Shown piece by piece: positions 44,555 to 53,654 of a DNA stretch of 64,000 nucleotides; positions within the stretch are counted from its first letter, which is position 1; each line of letters begins with the position of its first letter. The position numbers were made by a program, and so were the translations under genes. The notes beneath the pieces were generated by a model. The model searched no databases, was not told the origin of the DNA, and saw only the letters and a list, made by a program, of their open reading frames with translations. The DNA is from Achromobacter mucicolens (GTDB taxonomy: Bacteria; Pseudomonadota; Gammaproteobacteria; Burkholderiales; Burkholderiaceae_B), in NCBI RefSeq assembly GCF_902859725.1, contig NZ_CADIJP010000011.1, positions 124,001 through 188,000 of the forward strand. The letters run 5' to 3'.

Positions 44555-45172
44555 TTATGGCGCCAGACTTCGCAGGATCAGGTTCGACAATTGCACGGTG
44601 GCCTGCGCCCCGTTCGCCAGGTTGTGCTGAAGGAGCAGGGGGTTGATGTACGGCCGCATGACGAGATAGATCGCATCGGCCGTTTCATCCAAGGGCGTCT
44701 TGCGTTCGAAGTCGCCCGTCTCGCGGCCTTCGCGGATCACTTGCAGGATGAGGCCCTTGATATGCGCTTCGTAGGCCTGTGCCGAAGGCCACGACTCGCT
44801 GGCCGAGGTTCGCGCAATGTCGTAGAGCTTGCTGTCTTGGAAGAAGAGCTGGCTGCCGGCTTCCACCAACGCCGTGAACATGCGCCGCAGCCGGTCCGGC
44901 GCGGAACGCGCGTCGGCGACGGCGGTGTCCACGGCGACCATGATCGCGTTCAGGCGGTTGGCGCAGATGACCTCGCCGATCGCCTGTTTGGAGTCGAAGA
45001 ACTTGTAGATGTAGGCCTTGGAGAAGCCAATGGCCTTGGCCAGATCAGACACGGTCGTCTTGTCGAAACCGTAAAGGCCGAAATATTCGGTGGCGGCTTG
45101 GACGATCTGATCGCGGACGTCGTGATCGGAGGGGCCGCGCGGCTGAAGGGCGGGGGATGTTGCTTTCGTCAT
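44555..45172 (-). CDS. TetR-family repressor of the RND efflux system
   Basis: A 205-residue regulator. The helix-turn-helix lies near residues 20-65 (IVQAATEYFGLYGFDKTTVSDLAKAIGFSKAYIYKFF, quoted across the region), followed by an AcrR-like helical ligand domain. It is placed between the adaptor gene (downstream, same strand) and the divergent outer-membrane factor gene. It is flanked on both sides by the same 24-bp palindrome, which strongly suggests control of its own gene, the adaptor-pump pair and the channel gene. Inducers are presumably pump substrates. Confidence 0.94.
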   Translation of the reverse strand: MTKATSPALQPRGPSDHDVRDQIVQAATEYFGLYGFDKTTVSDLAKAIGFSKAYIYKFFDSKQAIGEVICANRLNAIMVAVDTAVADARSAPDRLRRMFTALVEAGSQLFFQDSKLYDIARTSASESWPSAQAYEAHIKGLILQVIREGRETGDFERKTPLDETADAIYLVMRPYINPLLLQHNLANGAQATVQLSNLILRSLAP

Positions 45173-45210
45173 GCGAGGAGCTTAACCCGAGGCAATTTAG
45201 TTGACAACGA

Positions 45211-45234
45211 GTGACTAAACCGTATTATAGTCAC
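45211..45234. promoter_or_regulatory. 24-bp palindromic operator in the tetR / outer-membrane factor gap
   Basis: GTGACTA and TAGTCAC are 7-base arms with 10 bases between, in the divergent promoter region between the TetR gene and the NodT-like gene. It is the partner of the site at 44522-44545. Confidence 0.78.
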
Positions 45235-45261
45235 ACGAAATTGACTGTCCTAAGGACGCCC

Positions 45262-46716
45262 ATGCATGCCCGCCATTCTCTTGTCCTGCTCTGCGCCAGC
45301 ATGCTGGCCGGGTGCGCGGCAGGTCCTGATTACCACCGCCCCGAGGCGCCGCTTCCCAGCCACTATACGCAGGCTCCAGACCGTCAGTCGGGACCGGGGC
45401 CCGTGCAAGGCCTTGATACGTGGTGGCGCCAGTTCGACGACCCGCTGCTTGCACGCTACGTGTCGTTGGCCATCGAGCAGAACCTGGACGTAGCGCAGGC
45501 AGCGGCGCGCGTCACGCAAGCCCGTGCGGGGCTGGGCGCGGCGAACGCGGCCTTGTTGCCGTCTGCCTCAGTGCGCGGCACGGCTGCGCGGTTGCACCAG
45601 TCGGTGGAGACCCCGCTGGGACAAGTTGCCAGCGCCATGCCGGGGTACGACCGATGGGGCAACCAATACGAAGCCAACCTCGAGGCGAGCTGGGAAATCG
45701 ACCTGTTCGGCGGCCTGCGGCGTGGCCGTGAGGCGGCCATCTCTGAACTGCAGGCCACGGATGCGGCTGCGATCGCCACGCGGCTTGCCGTGGCGGCGCA
45801 AACCGCGGACATCTACATCGCCATTCGCAGCCTGCAGGCGCGGCTGGACATCGCCCAGCGGCAGGTCAAGACGCAGCAGGATCTTGTCGCCAAGGTAGGG
45901 CTGCTGCATGAACGAGGGCTGGCGGCCGAATATCAGGTGCGCCAGGCGGATGGCGCGCTGTCGCAGGTGCAGGCCACCATTCCGGTCCTGCAGACGGGGC
46001 TCGATGCGGCCATGAACGCGCTGGACGTCATGCTGGGCGTGGTTCCCGGAACCCATCGCGAGGAATTGGCGGCGCACGCGCCGATACCCCCTGCGCCCCG
46101 CATCGAGGACATGGGCTCCCCCGCGGATCTGCTGCAACGCCGGCCGGATCTGATCGCGGCGGAACGCCGCCTGGCGGCCTCCAATGCGCGGATCGGTGAA
46201 ACCATCTCCGAGTTCTACCCGAAGTTTTCGTTGAGTGGCTTGCTGGGCAGCGCAACGACCGTATCCAGCGGCAATCTGTTTTCCGCTGGAGCAAGCCAGT
46301 CCGCGGGCGTGCTGGGACTGCGCTGGCGGCTCTTCGACTTTGGCCGCATCAATGCGCAGATCGAAGGGGCAAAGGGCCAGGAGGCCGAGGCGCTGGCGGC
46401 ATATCGCCTGGCGGTTTTGCGGGCGACGGAAGATGTCGAGAACGCATTTTCGGCGTTGGTTCACCGCACCGAGCAGTCGACGGTGCTGACCCGGGGCGAG
46501 GACGCGCTGACCCATGCGCGGGCGTCGTCGTTCGCCGCCTACAAGCGCGGCGCCGCCAGCCTGATCGACGTGCTGTATGCGGATGCCTCGCTCCTGCAGG
46601 CCTCGGACGCTCGGGCCCAGGCACAAGCCGAAGCGGCGCGGGCAGCGGTGGCGGCGTACAAGGCGCTTGGCGGCGGATGGCGCCCGGATGCGCCGGCGCA
46701 GATAGCCAAGCGGTGA
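45262..46716 (+). CDS. RND efflux outer-membrane factor, NodT family lipoprotein
   Basis: A 484-residue outer-membrane channel. The N-terminal lipobox is SMLAGCAAG, followed by PDYHRPEAPLP, typical of NodT/OprM proteins. Two copies of the OEP repeat follow (DVAQAAARVTQARAGLGAANAALLPS and the second with LLQRRPDLIAAERRLAASNARIG, quoted in part). The ATG at 45262 gives the lipoprotein signal; an upstream in-frame GTG lies inside the operator palindrome and is rejected. It is divergent from its regulator and completes the tripartite pump. Confidence 0.94.
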   Translation: MHARHSLVLLCASMLAGCAAGPDYHRPEAPLPSHYTQAPDRQSGPGPVQGLDTWWRQFDDPLLARYVSLAIEQNLDVAQAAARVTQARAGLGAANAALLPSASVRGTAARLHQSVETPLGQVASAMPGYDRWGNQYEANLEASWEIDLFGGLRRGREAAISELQATDAAAIATRLAVAAQTADIYIAIRSLQARLDIAQRQVKTQQDLVAKVGLLHERGLAAEYQVRQADGALSQVQATIPVLQTGLDAAMNALDVMLGVVPGTHREELAAHAPIPPAPRIEDMGSPADLLQRRPDLIAAERRLAASNARIGETISEFYPKFSLSGLLGSATTVSSGNLFSAGASQSAGVLGLRWRLFDFGRINAQIEGAKGQEAEALAAYRLAVLRATEDVENAFSALVHRTEQSTVLTRGEDALTHARASSFAAYKRGAASLIDVLYADASLLQASDARAQAQAEAARAAVAAYKALGGGWRPDAPAQIAKR

Positions 46717-46816
46717 ACCCCGGCGAGGATCGCGTCGTTTCAGGTACAGGCATGCCACTTGCTGCGCCGCCCGCCACGGGCAGCAGGTCGTGCCCGCAAC
46801 CCACGAGGCGATTCCC

Positions 46817-47245
46817 GTGACCACACTCATCGAAAACCGGTATGCCCTTACCGTGCGCCGCTTCCCCGCGGTGTTCCTTGCCGGGATGTTCCCGTTGTTT
46901 CTTGGCGCGGCGCTCGCGGACGCTGCGTATGCGCAGACTTTTCACATCCAATGGAATAATTTCGCGTCCTGGCTGCTCGTTGGCGGACTGATATTTGGGG
47001 CGATTGCGCTGCTGGTTGCCATCGTCGACCTGTTCAGGGCCACGCAGCGGGCACGCGGTGTGGTTCCCTATGCCGTGGTGCTGCTGGCGGCCTGGCTGGT
47101 GGGGCTGTTCAATGCGTTCATTCATGCGCGCGACGCGTGGGCCAGCATGCCCAACGGCTTGATCCTGTCTGTCGTGGGCGCGGTGCTGGCCCTCGTTGCC
47201 CTCTGGCTGGGCTTTCGCACGCCGCAGATCCGGGGGCCGCTATGA
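46817..47245 (+). CDS. DUF2231-type membrane protein
   Basis: A 142-residue membrane protein with four hydrophobic segments, matching the DUF2231 pattern (WNNFASWLLVGGLIFGAIALLVAIVDLF, then two more helices). It has a GTG start at 46817, nine bases after GAGG; an upstream GTG at 46790 is less likely. Function unknown; such proteins are often encoded next to PQQ or heme oxidoreductases. Its stop overlaps the next gene as ATGA, so it is coupled to the sorbosone-dehydrogenase-like protein and may be its membrane partner. Confidence 0.8.
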   Translation: MTTLIENRYALTVRRFPAVFLAGMFPLFLGAALADAAYAQTFHIQWNNFASWLLVGGLIFGAIALLVAIVDLFRATQRARGVVPYAVVLLAAWLVGLFNAFIHARDAWASMPNGLILSVVGAVLALVALWLGFRTPQIRGPL

Positions 47246-48555
47246 AGAAGACGAGAATGCTGGCCGGCGTTTCGATGCTGGTGGTGGCGGGTGTTTGCGG
47301 CGCGCAGACCGCAGGCCAGTATGGACCGTCGCCCGATCTGCCCAAGCCCGAACGGGGGCTGTTGCCGGACATGGTGATCGCCAAGCCCGCCAAATGGGGC
47401 GACAAATTGCCGACGGTGCCCGAGGGCTACAAGATCTCGGCCATCGCCACGGACCTGAAGATTCCGCGTCAGACGCTTGTGCTGCCCAACGGCGACATTC
47501 TGGTCGCCGAGGGCCGTGGCGGCAGTGCCCCCGACCTCAAACCCAAGGACGTGATCGCGGGCATCATCAAGGCCCGGGGCACGAGTCCGGTCAAGGGTGG
47601 AAACCGGCTGACGCTGCTGCGCGACACCAAGGGCGATGGCACCTACGAGGCCTCCGTCTTTGCGGAAAACCTCAACGCGCCTTACGGCCTGGCCCTCATT
47701 GGCAACCAGCTCTATGTGGCCAATCAGGACGCGCTGGTGCGGTTCGAGTATCAGCCCGGGCAGACCAAGGCGAGCGGACCGCCGGAAACGGTCACGCCGC
47801 TGCCCTCCGAGATCAACCACCACTGGACCAAGGCGCTGACCGCCAGCGCCGACGGGCAGTATCTATACGTGGGCATCGGTTCGAACAGCAACATCACCGA
47901 ACGCGGCATGACGGCCGAAGCGGATCGGGCGCGCATCTGGCGCATCAACGCCAGCACGGGCGAATACAAGACCTACGCCACCGGCCTGCGCAATCCGACC
48001 GCGCTCACGATTCAACCGGACACGGGCCAGTTGTGGGCCGTGGTCAACGAACGCGATGAGCTGGGCCCGGACCTGGTGCCCGACTACCTCACGACCGTCA
48101 AGGAGGGCGCGTTTTATGGCTGGCCATACAGCTATTGGGGCAAGAACGTGGACGAACGCGTGCGGCCCCAGGATCCCGCAAAGGTTGCATCGGCCATCGC
48201 GCCGGATTACAGCCTGGGTTCGCACGTTGCGGCGCTGGGCGTGGACTTCTCGACCGCGACGATGGGCGACCGGTTTGCGAGCGGCGTGTTCGTCGGCGAG
48301 CACGGCAGCTGGAATCGCGCTGATCCGGTGGGCTACAAGGTGGTCTTCGTGCCGTTCACGGAGGGGCGCCCGTCCGGTCCGCCCGTTGATTTCGTCGCGG
48401 GCTTTCGCGACGACGACGGCACGACGCGCGGCCGTCCAGTGGGCGTGACGGTTGACCCGAAGGGCGCGCTCATCGTGGCCGACGATCTGTCGAACACGAT
48501 CTGGCGCATCACGCCCGCGCAGGCGCCCAAGCCGGTCGCAGCGGTGCGGCCTTAA
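47242..48555 (+). CDS. PQQ-type sugar dehydrogenase, sorbosone dehydrogenase family
   Basis: A 437-residue exported protein (signal MKKTRMLAGVSMLVVAGVCGAQ) with a six-bladed GDH/SorB-type beta-propeller. Features seen: LPNGDILVAEGRGG, ENLNAPYGLALIG, ATGLRNPTALTIQPDTGQLWAVVNERDELG and FVGEHGSWNRADPVGYKV (quoted in part), the blades common to soluble PQQ-dependent aldose and L-sorbosone dehydrogenases. It should oxidise a sugar or aldehyde in the periplasm if PQQ is available. No PQQ synthesis genes are in the window. It is coupled to the DUF2231 gene. Confidence 0.87.
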   Translation: MKKTRMLAGVSMLVVAGVCGAQTAGQYGPSPDLPKPERGLLPDMVIAKPAKWGDKLPTVPEGYKISAIATDLKIPRQTLVLPNGDILVAEGRGGSAPDLKPKDVIAGIIKARGTSPVKGGNRLTLLRDTKGDGTYEASVFAENLNAPYGLALIGNQLYVANQDALVRFEYQPGQTKASGPPETVTPLPSEINHHWTKALTASADGQYLYVGIGSNSNITERGMTAEADRARIWRINASTGEYKTYATGLRNPTALTIQPDTGQLWAVVNERDELGPDLVPDYLTTVKEGAFYGWPYSYWGKNVDERVRPQDPAKVASAIAPDYSLGSHVAALGVDFSTATMGDRFASGVFVGEHGSWNRADPVGYKVVFVPFTEGRPSGPPVDFVAGFRDDDGTTRGRPVGVTVDPKGALIVADDLSNTIWRITPAQAPKPVAAVRP

Positions 48556-48633
48556 ATCTTATTTACAGAGGGCCTGCCGAGCGTGCGCGTTGCACTGCGC
48601 TGCAGCGTTCGCAGGCCCCGCACAGGAGCAAAC

Positions 48634-49200
48634 ATGGCAACACTTCAAGACATCAACATCGCAATTCTGGCCGTCGACGGATTCGAGCAGGTCGAACTCA
48701 CGGGGCCGCGCGATCGTCTGCACGAAGAAGGCGCCCGCACCGTCGTGGTATCGGCGCGCACTGATCCGATCCAGGGCATGCACCACGACAAGCCCGGTGA
48801 CAAGTTTCCCGTCGATCTCACGTTTCTGCAGGCTGCATCCGAGCCGGACGTATTTGATGCCTTGCTGCTGCCCGGCGGCGTGGTTAATGCCGACGAGATC
48901 CGGATGCAGCCCAAGGCCCAGGAGCTGGTGCGCGCCTGCATTGACGCCGGCAAGCCGGTGGCGGTCATCTGCCACGGCGCCTGGCTGCTGATCTCGGCTG
49001 GGATGGTCAAGGGGCGCAAGATGACCAGTTGGCCCTCGCTGCAGGATGACCTGCGCAATGCGGGCGTCCAGTGGGTGGATGAGGAAGTGGTCGTGGACGG
49101 TGTGCTGGTGTCCAGCCGCAAGCCGGACGATATTCCCGCGTTCAATGACGCCTTCGTTCAGGTGCTGGGCAAGGCGGTCCAAGGGCGCGCGGCGAAGTAG
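48634..49200 (+). CDS. DJ-1/PfpI-family type 1 glutamine-amidotransferase-like protein
   Basis: A 188-residue protein of the PfpI/YhbO group. The nucleophile elbow is VAVICHGAWLL with the Cys followed directly by His, and the upstream acidic residue lies in VDGFEQVELTGP, giving the Cys-His-Glu site of these stress proteins (deglycase, protease or glyoxalase activities have been reported for relatives). CAGGAG precedes the ATG at 48634. It is probably a cytoplasmic stress protein. It stands 78 bases after the sugar dehydrogenase gene. Confidence 0.9.
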   Translation: MATLQDINIAILAVDGFEQVELTGPRDRLHEEGARTVVVSARTDPIQGMHHDKPGDKFPVDLTFLQAASEPDVFDALLLPGGVVNADEIRMQPKAQELVRACIDAGKPVAVICHGAWLLISAGMVKGRKMTSWPSLQDDLRNAGVQWVDEEVVVDGVLVSSRKPDDIPAFNDAFVQVLGKAVQGRAAK

Positions 49201-49251
49201 GGCTGGCCGCATCGAGCAAAGCCGGGGAGCGGCGCACCCCGGCCGCATGCG

Positions 49252-49584
49252 CTACGCGCGCTTGAGTGCCACGGTCACCAGCACCGACGCGTTTTCCAGC
49301 GCGAACAGCGCGTGCGGCGCGCGGCCCGGCAGGTACATCAGGTGGCCGGGGTAGAGGACGTGCGTGGCGCCGTCGGCGGATATCTCGATACTGCCCTCCA
49401 GGCACTGAAGGGTGATCTCGCCGGCGACGTCATGCGAGGCCATGGTCTTGCCGGCGAGCAGCACGAGGCGCATGACCTCAAGGTCTTCGGACTTGAAAAG
49501 CGCGACCGACTGCTTTTGCGCTAGCGCGGCGCCATAGGGCTTGATGTCGATGACTTGCCCGGGATCCGCATGTTTGAGGGCCAT
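49252..49584 (-). CDS. Small single-domain cupin protein
   Basis: A 110-residue cupin. The first motif is reduced (TMASHDVAGEITLQCLEGSIEI) and the second is YPGHLMYLPGRAPHALFAL with a conserved PxxxPHA-type His. Metal binding is possible through the His residues. There are no further domains. It lies 69 bases downstream of a Bug receptor gene on the same strand and may share its message. The function cannot be predicted beyond binding or modifying a small molecule. Confidence 0.85.
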   Translation of the reverse strand: MALKHADPGQVIDIKPYGAALAQKQSVALFKSEDLEVMRLVLLAGKTMASHDVAGEITLQCLEGSIEISADGATHVLYPGHLMYLPGRAPHALFALENASVLVTVALKRA

Positions 49585-49653
49585 GATGCATCCTTCGCAG
49601 GGAGGGGAGCTGTCAACGATACCCCATCCCCCCGGCGGCGCCGCGGCCTGCGG

Positions 49654-50640
49654 TCAATTGATCTTGATGCCGCGTTCCTTGACCAGATCCTTCCACTGCG
49701 CCGTTTCCTTGGCCAGGTGATCGCGCAGCGCGTCCGGCGTGCTGCCGATCGGCTCGGCGCCAATCGAATCCAGCGTCGCCTTCACCTTGGGATCGGCCAG
49801 CGCGCTGCGCATGGCTTCATTCAGCTTGGCCACCGCTTCCGGCGGCGTGCCGGCGGGCGCAAAGGCAGCGAACCAGGGCATCAGCTCATAACCGGGCACG
49901 CCGGCCTCCTGCATCGTCGGCACGTCGGGCAGGGCAGCCGACCGCTTGGTGGTGGTGACGCCCAGCGCGCGCAGCTTGCCGCTCGCGATGTGGGGCTTGG
50001 CGGACGTGATGCTGTCGAACATGTAATCCACCTGGCCGCCCAGCAGGTCGGCGACGGCGGGGCCGCTGCCCTTGTAAGGCACGTGCAGCATGTCCACCCC
50101 GGTCATCGACACGAACATCTCACCGGCCAGGTGAATGGAGGTGCCAACGCCCGCGGAGGCGTACGTGTAGTGCTTGGGCTGCGCCTTGGCCTTCGCGATC
50201 ACGTCCGCGACGCTGGTCGCGCCGGTACGCGCCGGATTCGTGACCAGCACATTGGGCACGACCGCCAGCAGCGAGATGGGCGCGAAGTCCTTGATGGGGT
50301 CGTAGTTCAGGTCCTGGTACAGCGCCGGGTTGACGGCCATGCCGTTGGCGACGATCAGGATGGTGTAGCCGTCGGGCTTGGCGCGCGCCACGGCCGCCGC
50401 GCCAATATTGCCGCCCGCGCCGGCGCGGTTCTCGACGATGAAGGACGTGTTCAACTGCTTGCCCATCGACTCGCCCAGCGTGCGCGCGATGCTGTCCATC
50501 GCGCCACCGGGCGGGAAGGGGACGATCCACTTCACCGGGTGATCCGGATAGGCATCGGCCTGCGCGGCGGTTGCCCCGGCCAGCAGCGAGGCGGCCAGCA
50601 ATGCGCGGGCAAAGGGTTTGAATACATGGCGCATGCGCAT
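49654..50640 (-). CDS. Bug-family (TctC-like) periplasmic substrate-binding protein
   Basis: A 328-residue receptor with a signal peptide (ALLAASLLAGATAAQA) and the family motifs WIVPFPPGGAMDSIARTLGE, FIVENRAGAGGNIGAAAVA and MLHVPYKGSGPAVADLLGG (in part). The start may be the ATG at 50640 or the next one two codons on. No tctAB partners are nearby. It is divergent from a LysR regulator (159 bases between starts), which is the likely controller. The ligand is probably a carboxylate or related small molecule. Confidence 0.92.
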   Translation of the reverse strand: MRMRHVFKPFARALLAASLLAGATAAQADAYPDHPVKWIVPFPPGGAMDSIARTLGESMGKQLNTSFIVENRAGAGGNIGAAAVARAKPDGYTILIVANGMAVNPALYQDLNYDPIKDFAPISLLAVVPNVLVTNPARTGATSVADVIAKAKAQPKHYTYASAGVGTSIHLAGEMFVSMTGVDMLHVPYKGSGPAVADLLGGQVDYMFDSITSAKPHIASGKLRALGVTTTKRSAALPDVPTMQEAGVPGYELMPWFAAFAPAGTPPEAVAKLNEAMRSALADPKVKATLDSIGAEPIGSTPDALRDHLAKETAQWKDLVKERGIKIN

Positions 50641-50799
50641 GGTTGTCTCCGTGGCTCTTGAATTATTGGTGGCAAGGTCCGCGCGCGATTAATACTCTGA
50701 TCGACGGTGACTGCCCGATGCGCGCAGTATCGCTTGCCTTTTTTTCGCGTGTCCAAGACTATATGGGTTTCAATTCATACCTTCAGGGTCTTAATCGGC

Positions 50800-51684
50800 A
50801 TGGAGCTCAGGCATTTGCGGTACTTCCAGGCGGTGGCCGAGGCGGGTAGTTTCACGCTGGCAGCCTCGCGGCTGCACATTGCGCAGCCGCCGCTCAGCCG
50901 CCAGATCAAGCAGCTGGAGGAAGAGCTGGGCGTGCAGCTGTTCGAGCGCACCACGCGGGCGCTGCGCCTGACAGAGGCGGGCCGCTTCCTGCTGGAGCAA
51001 TCGCGCCTGTTGACCGCCCGGCTGGACGAAGTGCTGGAAGGCACGCGCCGGTTGGGCCAGACGGAGCGGCGCTGGTTCGGCATCGGCTTCGTGCCGTCGA
51101 CGCTTTACGGTTTCGTGCCGGAATTGATCCGGCTGCTGCGCGGCGCGGATGAGCGCGTCGAAGTGGGCCTGATGGAAATGAACACGTTGCCGCAGCTCGA
51201 GGCGCTCAAGGCAGGGCGCATCGATCTGGGCATTGGCCGCATCCTGCTGGACGACCCCGCGATCGAGCGGCGCGTGCTGATGACCGAGCCCCTGATGGCC
51301 GCGGTGCCCTTGCATCATCCGCTGGCCGGCCAGGGCAGCGTCGCCGTCAGCCGCCTGGCGCGCGAGCCCTTCGTGCTGTATCCGGCGCGTCCGCGCCCGA
51401 ACTACGCCGATCATGTGCTGGGCCTGTTTCGCGCGGCCGGCTACTCGCTGCAGGTGGCGCAAGAGGCCAACGAACTGCAGACCGCGATCGGGCTGGTCGC
51501 GGCTGGCTTGGGGGTGACCGTGGTGCCCGCCTCCGTGCAGCGCCTGCAGCGCCAGGATGTGGCCCACGTGCGCATCGAGGCCGATGCCTTCGTGTCGCCC
51601 GTGATCGTCAGCTATCGCAAGGACGATGCGTCGGCGTTTCTGGCGCGGGCGCTGGAACTGGCGGGGGAGCTTGCCAGGAACTAG
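50800..51684 (+). CDS. LysR-family transcriptional regulator (BenM/CatM-like)
   Basis: A 294-residue LysR regulator. The winged helix occupies residues 1-60 (MELRHLRYFQAVAEAGSFTLAA, IAQPPLSRQIKQLEEELGVQLFER), followed by a substrate-binding domain (about 90-290). The MELRHLRYF start is typical of the BenM/CatM group, which senses aromatic or dicarboxylic acids. The ATG at 50800 was chosen over an upstream in-frame start at 50707 for this reason. It is divergent from the Bug receptor gene and convergent with the next LysR gene. Confidence 0.93.
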   Translation: MELRHLRYFQAVAEAGSFTLAASRLHIAQPPLSRQIKQLEEELGVQLFERTTRALRLTEAGRFLLEQSRLLTARLDEVLEGTRRLGQTERRWFGIGFVPSTLYGFVPELIRLLRGADERVEVGLMEMNTLPQLEALKAGRIDLGIGRILLDDPAIERRVLMTEPLMAAVPLHHPLAGQGSVAVSRLAREPFVLYPARPRPNYADHVLGLFRAAGYSLQVAQEANELQTAIGLVAAGLGVTVVPASVQRLQRQDVAHVRIEADAFVSPVIVSYRKDDASAFLARALELAGELARN

Positions 51685-51711
51685 GCGCGGCCACGCCGCA
51701 GTCGCCTCGCG

Positions 51712-52629
51712 CTAGGTGCGGCCCGCGGGCGAATACGGGCCCACCAGCTCGACGATCCAGTCGATGAAGGCGCGCAGCTTGGCGCTGACGTGGCGGTTGG
51801 GCGGGAACGCCACGTACATCGGCATCGGGTCCAGGCGCCAGTCCTCGAAGACCGGAACCAGCTCGCCTTTGGCCAGGTGCGGCGCGGACATGTAGTCCGG
51901 CAGCCACATCACGCCCATGCCGGCAAGTCCCGCCGCCAGGTAGGCATTGCCGTCGTCCACCGCCAGCACGTAGCGGCCATGCACATTGACGACTTCCTTG
52001 CCGCGCCGCATGGCATAAGGCAGCGCGCGCCCGGTGCGTTGCCACAGAAAACCCACGATGCGGTGGTGCGTGTCTTCAAGCTCGCGCGGGTGCGCGGGCT
52101 TGCCGGCCAGCTTCAGGTACGAGGGCGCGGCGTAGACGCCCAGTTGCAGGTCGCCAACGCGGCGGGCCATCAGGGACTGGTCGGTCAGCTCGCCGCCCCG
52201 CACGACACAATCGATGTTTTCGCCAATCAGGTCGACGATGCGATCGCTGACGCCCATGTCGAGCTGGATGTCGGGATAGCGCGCGTGAAAGTCCGGCAAG
52301 GCGGGCACGAGCACCATGCGCGCCAGCGGACTGGGCACGTCCACGCGCAGCCGGCCGCGCGGCGCTTCCGCGGCGCTGGAAAGACTGGTTTCGGCATCGT
52401 CCATGTCGGCCAGCAGCTTGATCACGCGCTCGTAGTACGCCGCGCCATCGGCCGTGACATTGACCTTGCGCGTGGTGCGGTTCAACAGGCGCACCCGCAG
52501 GCGCGCCTCAAGCTGCTGGACAAGCTGCGTCACGCTCGTCTTGCTCATGTGCAGGGTTTCGGCGGCCTTGGTGAAGCTGCCGGTTTCCACCACGCGCGCA
52601 AACGCGGTCATTGCGTCGAATCTGTCCAT
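51712..52629 (-). CDS. LysR-family transcriptional regulator
   Basis: A 305-residue LysR regulator of the DsdC/PA0477-like subgroup. The helix-turn-helix is at residues 1-60 (MDRFDAMTAFARVVETGSFTKAAETL, MSKTSVTQLVQQLEARL, in part) and the effector domain has the typical RGRLRVDVPSPLARMVLVPALPDF segment. It is divergent from the RidA-like gene with 141 bases between. In that gap TTGT-N9-ACAA (52652-52668) is a weak candidate binding site. The target is probably the RidA-like gene. Confidence 0.92.
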   Translation of the reverse strand: MDRFDAMTAFARVVETGSFTKAAETLHMSKTSVTQLVQQLEARLRVRLLNRTTRKVNVTADGAAYYERVIKLLADMDDAETSLSSAAEAPRGRLRVDVPSPLARMVLVPALPDFHARYPDIQLDMGVSDRIVDLIGENIDCVVRGGELTDQSLMARRVGDLQLGVYAAPSYLKLAGKPAHPRELEDTHHRIVGFLWQRTGRALPYAMRRGKEVVNVHGRYVLAVDDGNAYLAAGLAGMGVMWLPDYMSAPHLAKGELVPVFEDWRLDPMPMYVAFPPNRHVSAKLRAFIDWIVELVGPYSPAGRT

Positions 52630-52770
52630 GGCTGCTCGAAGAGAATTGGGATTGTTTGGATTCTACAAATAGTGATGGATGCAGTTGACCGTTTATCCGC
52701 GCGGCGGGCGCTTTTACAGTTTGCCCATGTCAACGCGGGTTGTCGGACAGCCCACCACCTGGAGAACGCC

Positions 52771-53175
52771 ATGACCAAACGCGACGTTGTTTTCCCTCCC
52801 AATCGCCATGCGCTCTACGAGCGCAACCGTTATTCACCGGCGGTTCGCTCCAACGGCTTTCTGTTCGTGTCCGGCCAGGTCGGCAGCCATGACGACGGCT
52901 CACCTGAACCCGACTTGCGCGAGCAGGTGCGGATGGCCTTCCGGAATCTGAACGCCATCCTGCACGCGGCGGGTGCGTCGTTTGACGACGTCGTCGACGT
53001 GACGGTCTTCATGGTCGATCCGCAGTCGCAGTTCGAAACCATGTGGGAAGTCGTGCCCGAATTCTGGGGCGAGGCGCCGTATCCGAACATTACGGCGGTG
53101 GGCGTCACCTGGCTGTACGGATTCCAGTTCGAGATCAAGGTCATCGCCAAAGTGCCTGACGCCGCGGCTGCTTGA
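52771..53175 (+). CDS. RidA/YjgF-family protein, non-canonical
   Basis: A 134-residue Rid-family protein (PAVRSNGFLFVSGQVG, NLNAILHAAGASFDDVVDVTVFM). The Arg that binds substrate carboxylate in RidA lies in a P-x-R-S/T motif; the corresponding place here reads YPNITAVGVTWL, without that Arg. It is therefore unlikely to be a standard 2-aminoacrylate/imine deaminase and belongs to one of the less characterised Rid subgroups. GGAG lies nine bases upstream of the ATG. It is divergent from a LysR gene and convergent with the MaoC gene. Confidence 0.88.
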   Translation: MTKRDVVFPPNRHALYERNRYSPAVRSNGFLFVSGQVGSHDDGSPEPDLREQVRMAFRNLNAILHAAGASFDDVVDVTVFMVDPQSQFETMWEVVPEFWGEAPYPNITAVGVTWLYGFQFEIKVIAKVPDAAAA

Positions 53176-53195
53176 TCGGGCGGCGCTGCGTCTTA

Positions 53196-53654
53196 TCAAG
53201 GCTTGCGGAAGACGACGACCTTGCTCGTCAGCTTCTGCAAGGCCTCCTCGCGCTGGTTCGACGTGATCGATTCCACGACCACGATGGCGCGATCAGGCTT
53301 GGAGCGCGACGGCGTGATGCTGAGCACGGTGCTCGTCACCTTCACGACATCGTCCGGTCGCGTAGGCTGCGGCCATGCCAGTTCGGCGCCTGCGCCGATG
53401 ACCCCTCGCGCCACGGGAAAACTCTCAACCAGCAGCTTCATGGTCAGCGCCGCCGTGTGCCAGCCGCTGGCCGCCAGGCCCTGGAACAGCGTGTCTTGCG
53501 CCGCCTCCGGATCCAGATGAAAGGGTTGCGGGTCGAACTGCGAGGCAAATTCAGTGATCTGCTCGGCGTCCAAGGCATGGGTCTTGCTGACGAAGACGTC
53601 ACCGACGGACAGGTCTTCAAGGTAGATCAGCGGCGGGTTGGGGGTTTCTGGCAT
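53196..53654 (-). CDS. MaoC-family hotdog dehydratase
   Basis: A 152-residue single hotdog-domain protein. The hydratase-2 motif is present as FASQFDPQPFHLDPEAA, with the catalytic Asp and His five residues apart, and GLAASGWHTAAL follows. It should hydrate or dehydrate an enoyl-CoA or act on a related thioester. The ATG at 53654 was chosen; the frame extends upstream but without support. It is convergent with the RidA-like gene (20 bases between the stops) and divergent from proP. Confidence 0.9.
   Translation of the reverse strand: MPETPNPPLIYLEDLSVGDVFVSKTHALDAEQITEFASQFDPQPFHLDPEAAQDTLFQGLAASGWHTAALTMKLLVESFPVARGVIGAGAELAWPQPTRPDDVVKVTSTVLSITPSRSKPDRAIVVVESITSNQREEALQKLTSKVVVFRKP

Noticed and set aside
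45211-45261. GTG start for the outer-membrane factor inside the operator
   Set aside because: It would put 17 residues before a clear lipoprotein signal and lies in the repressor palindrome; the ATG at 45262 fits better.
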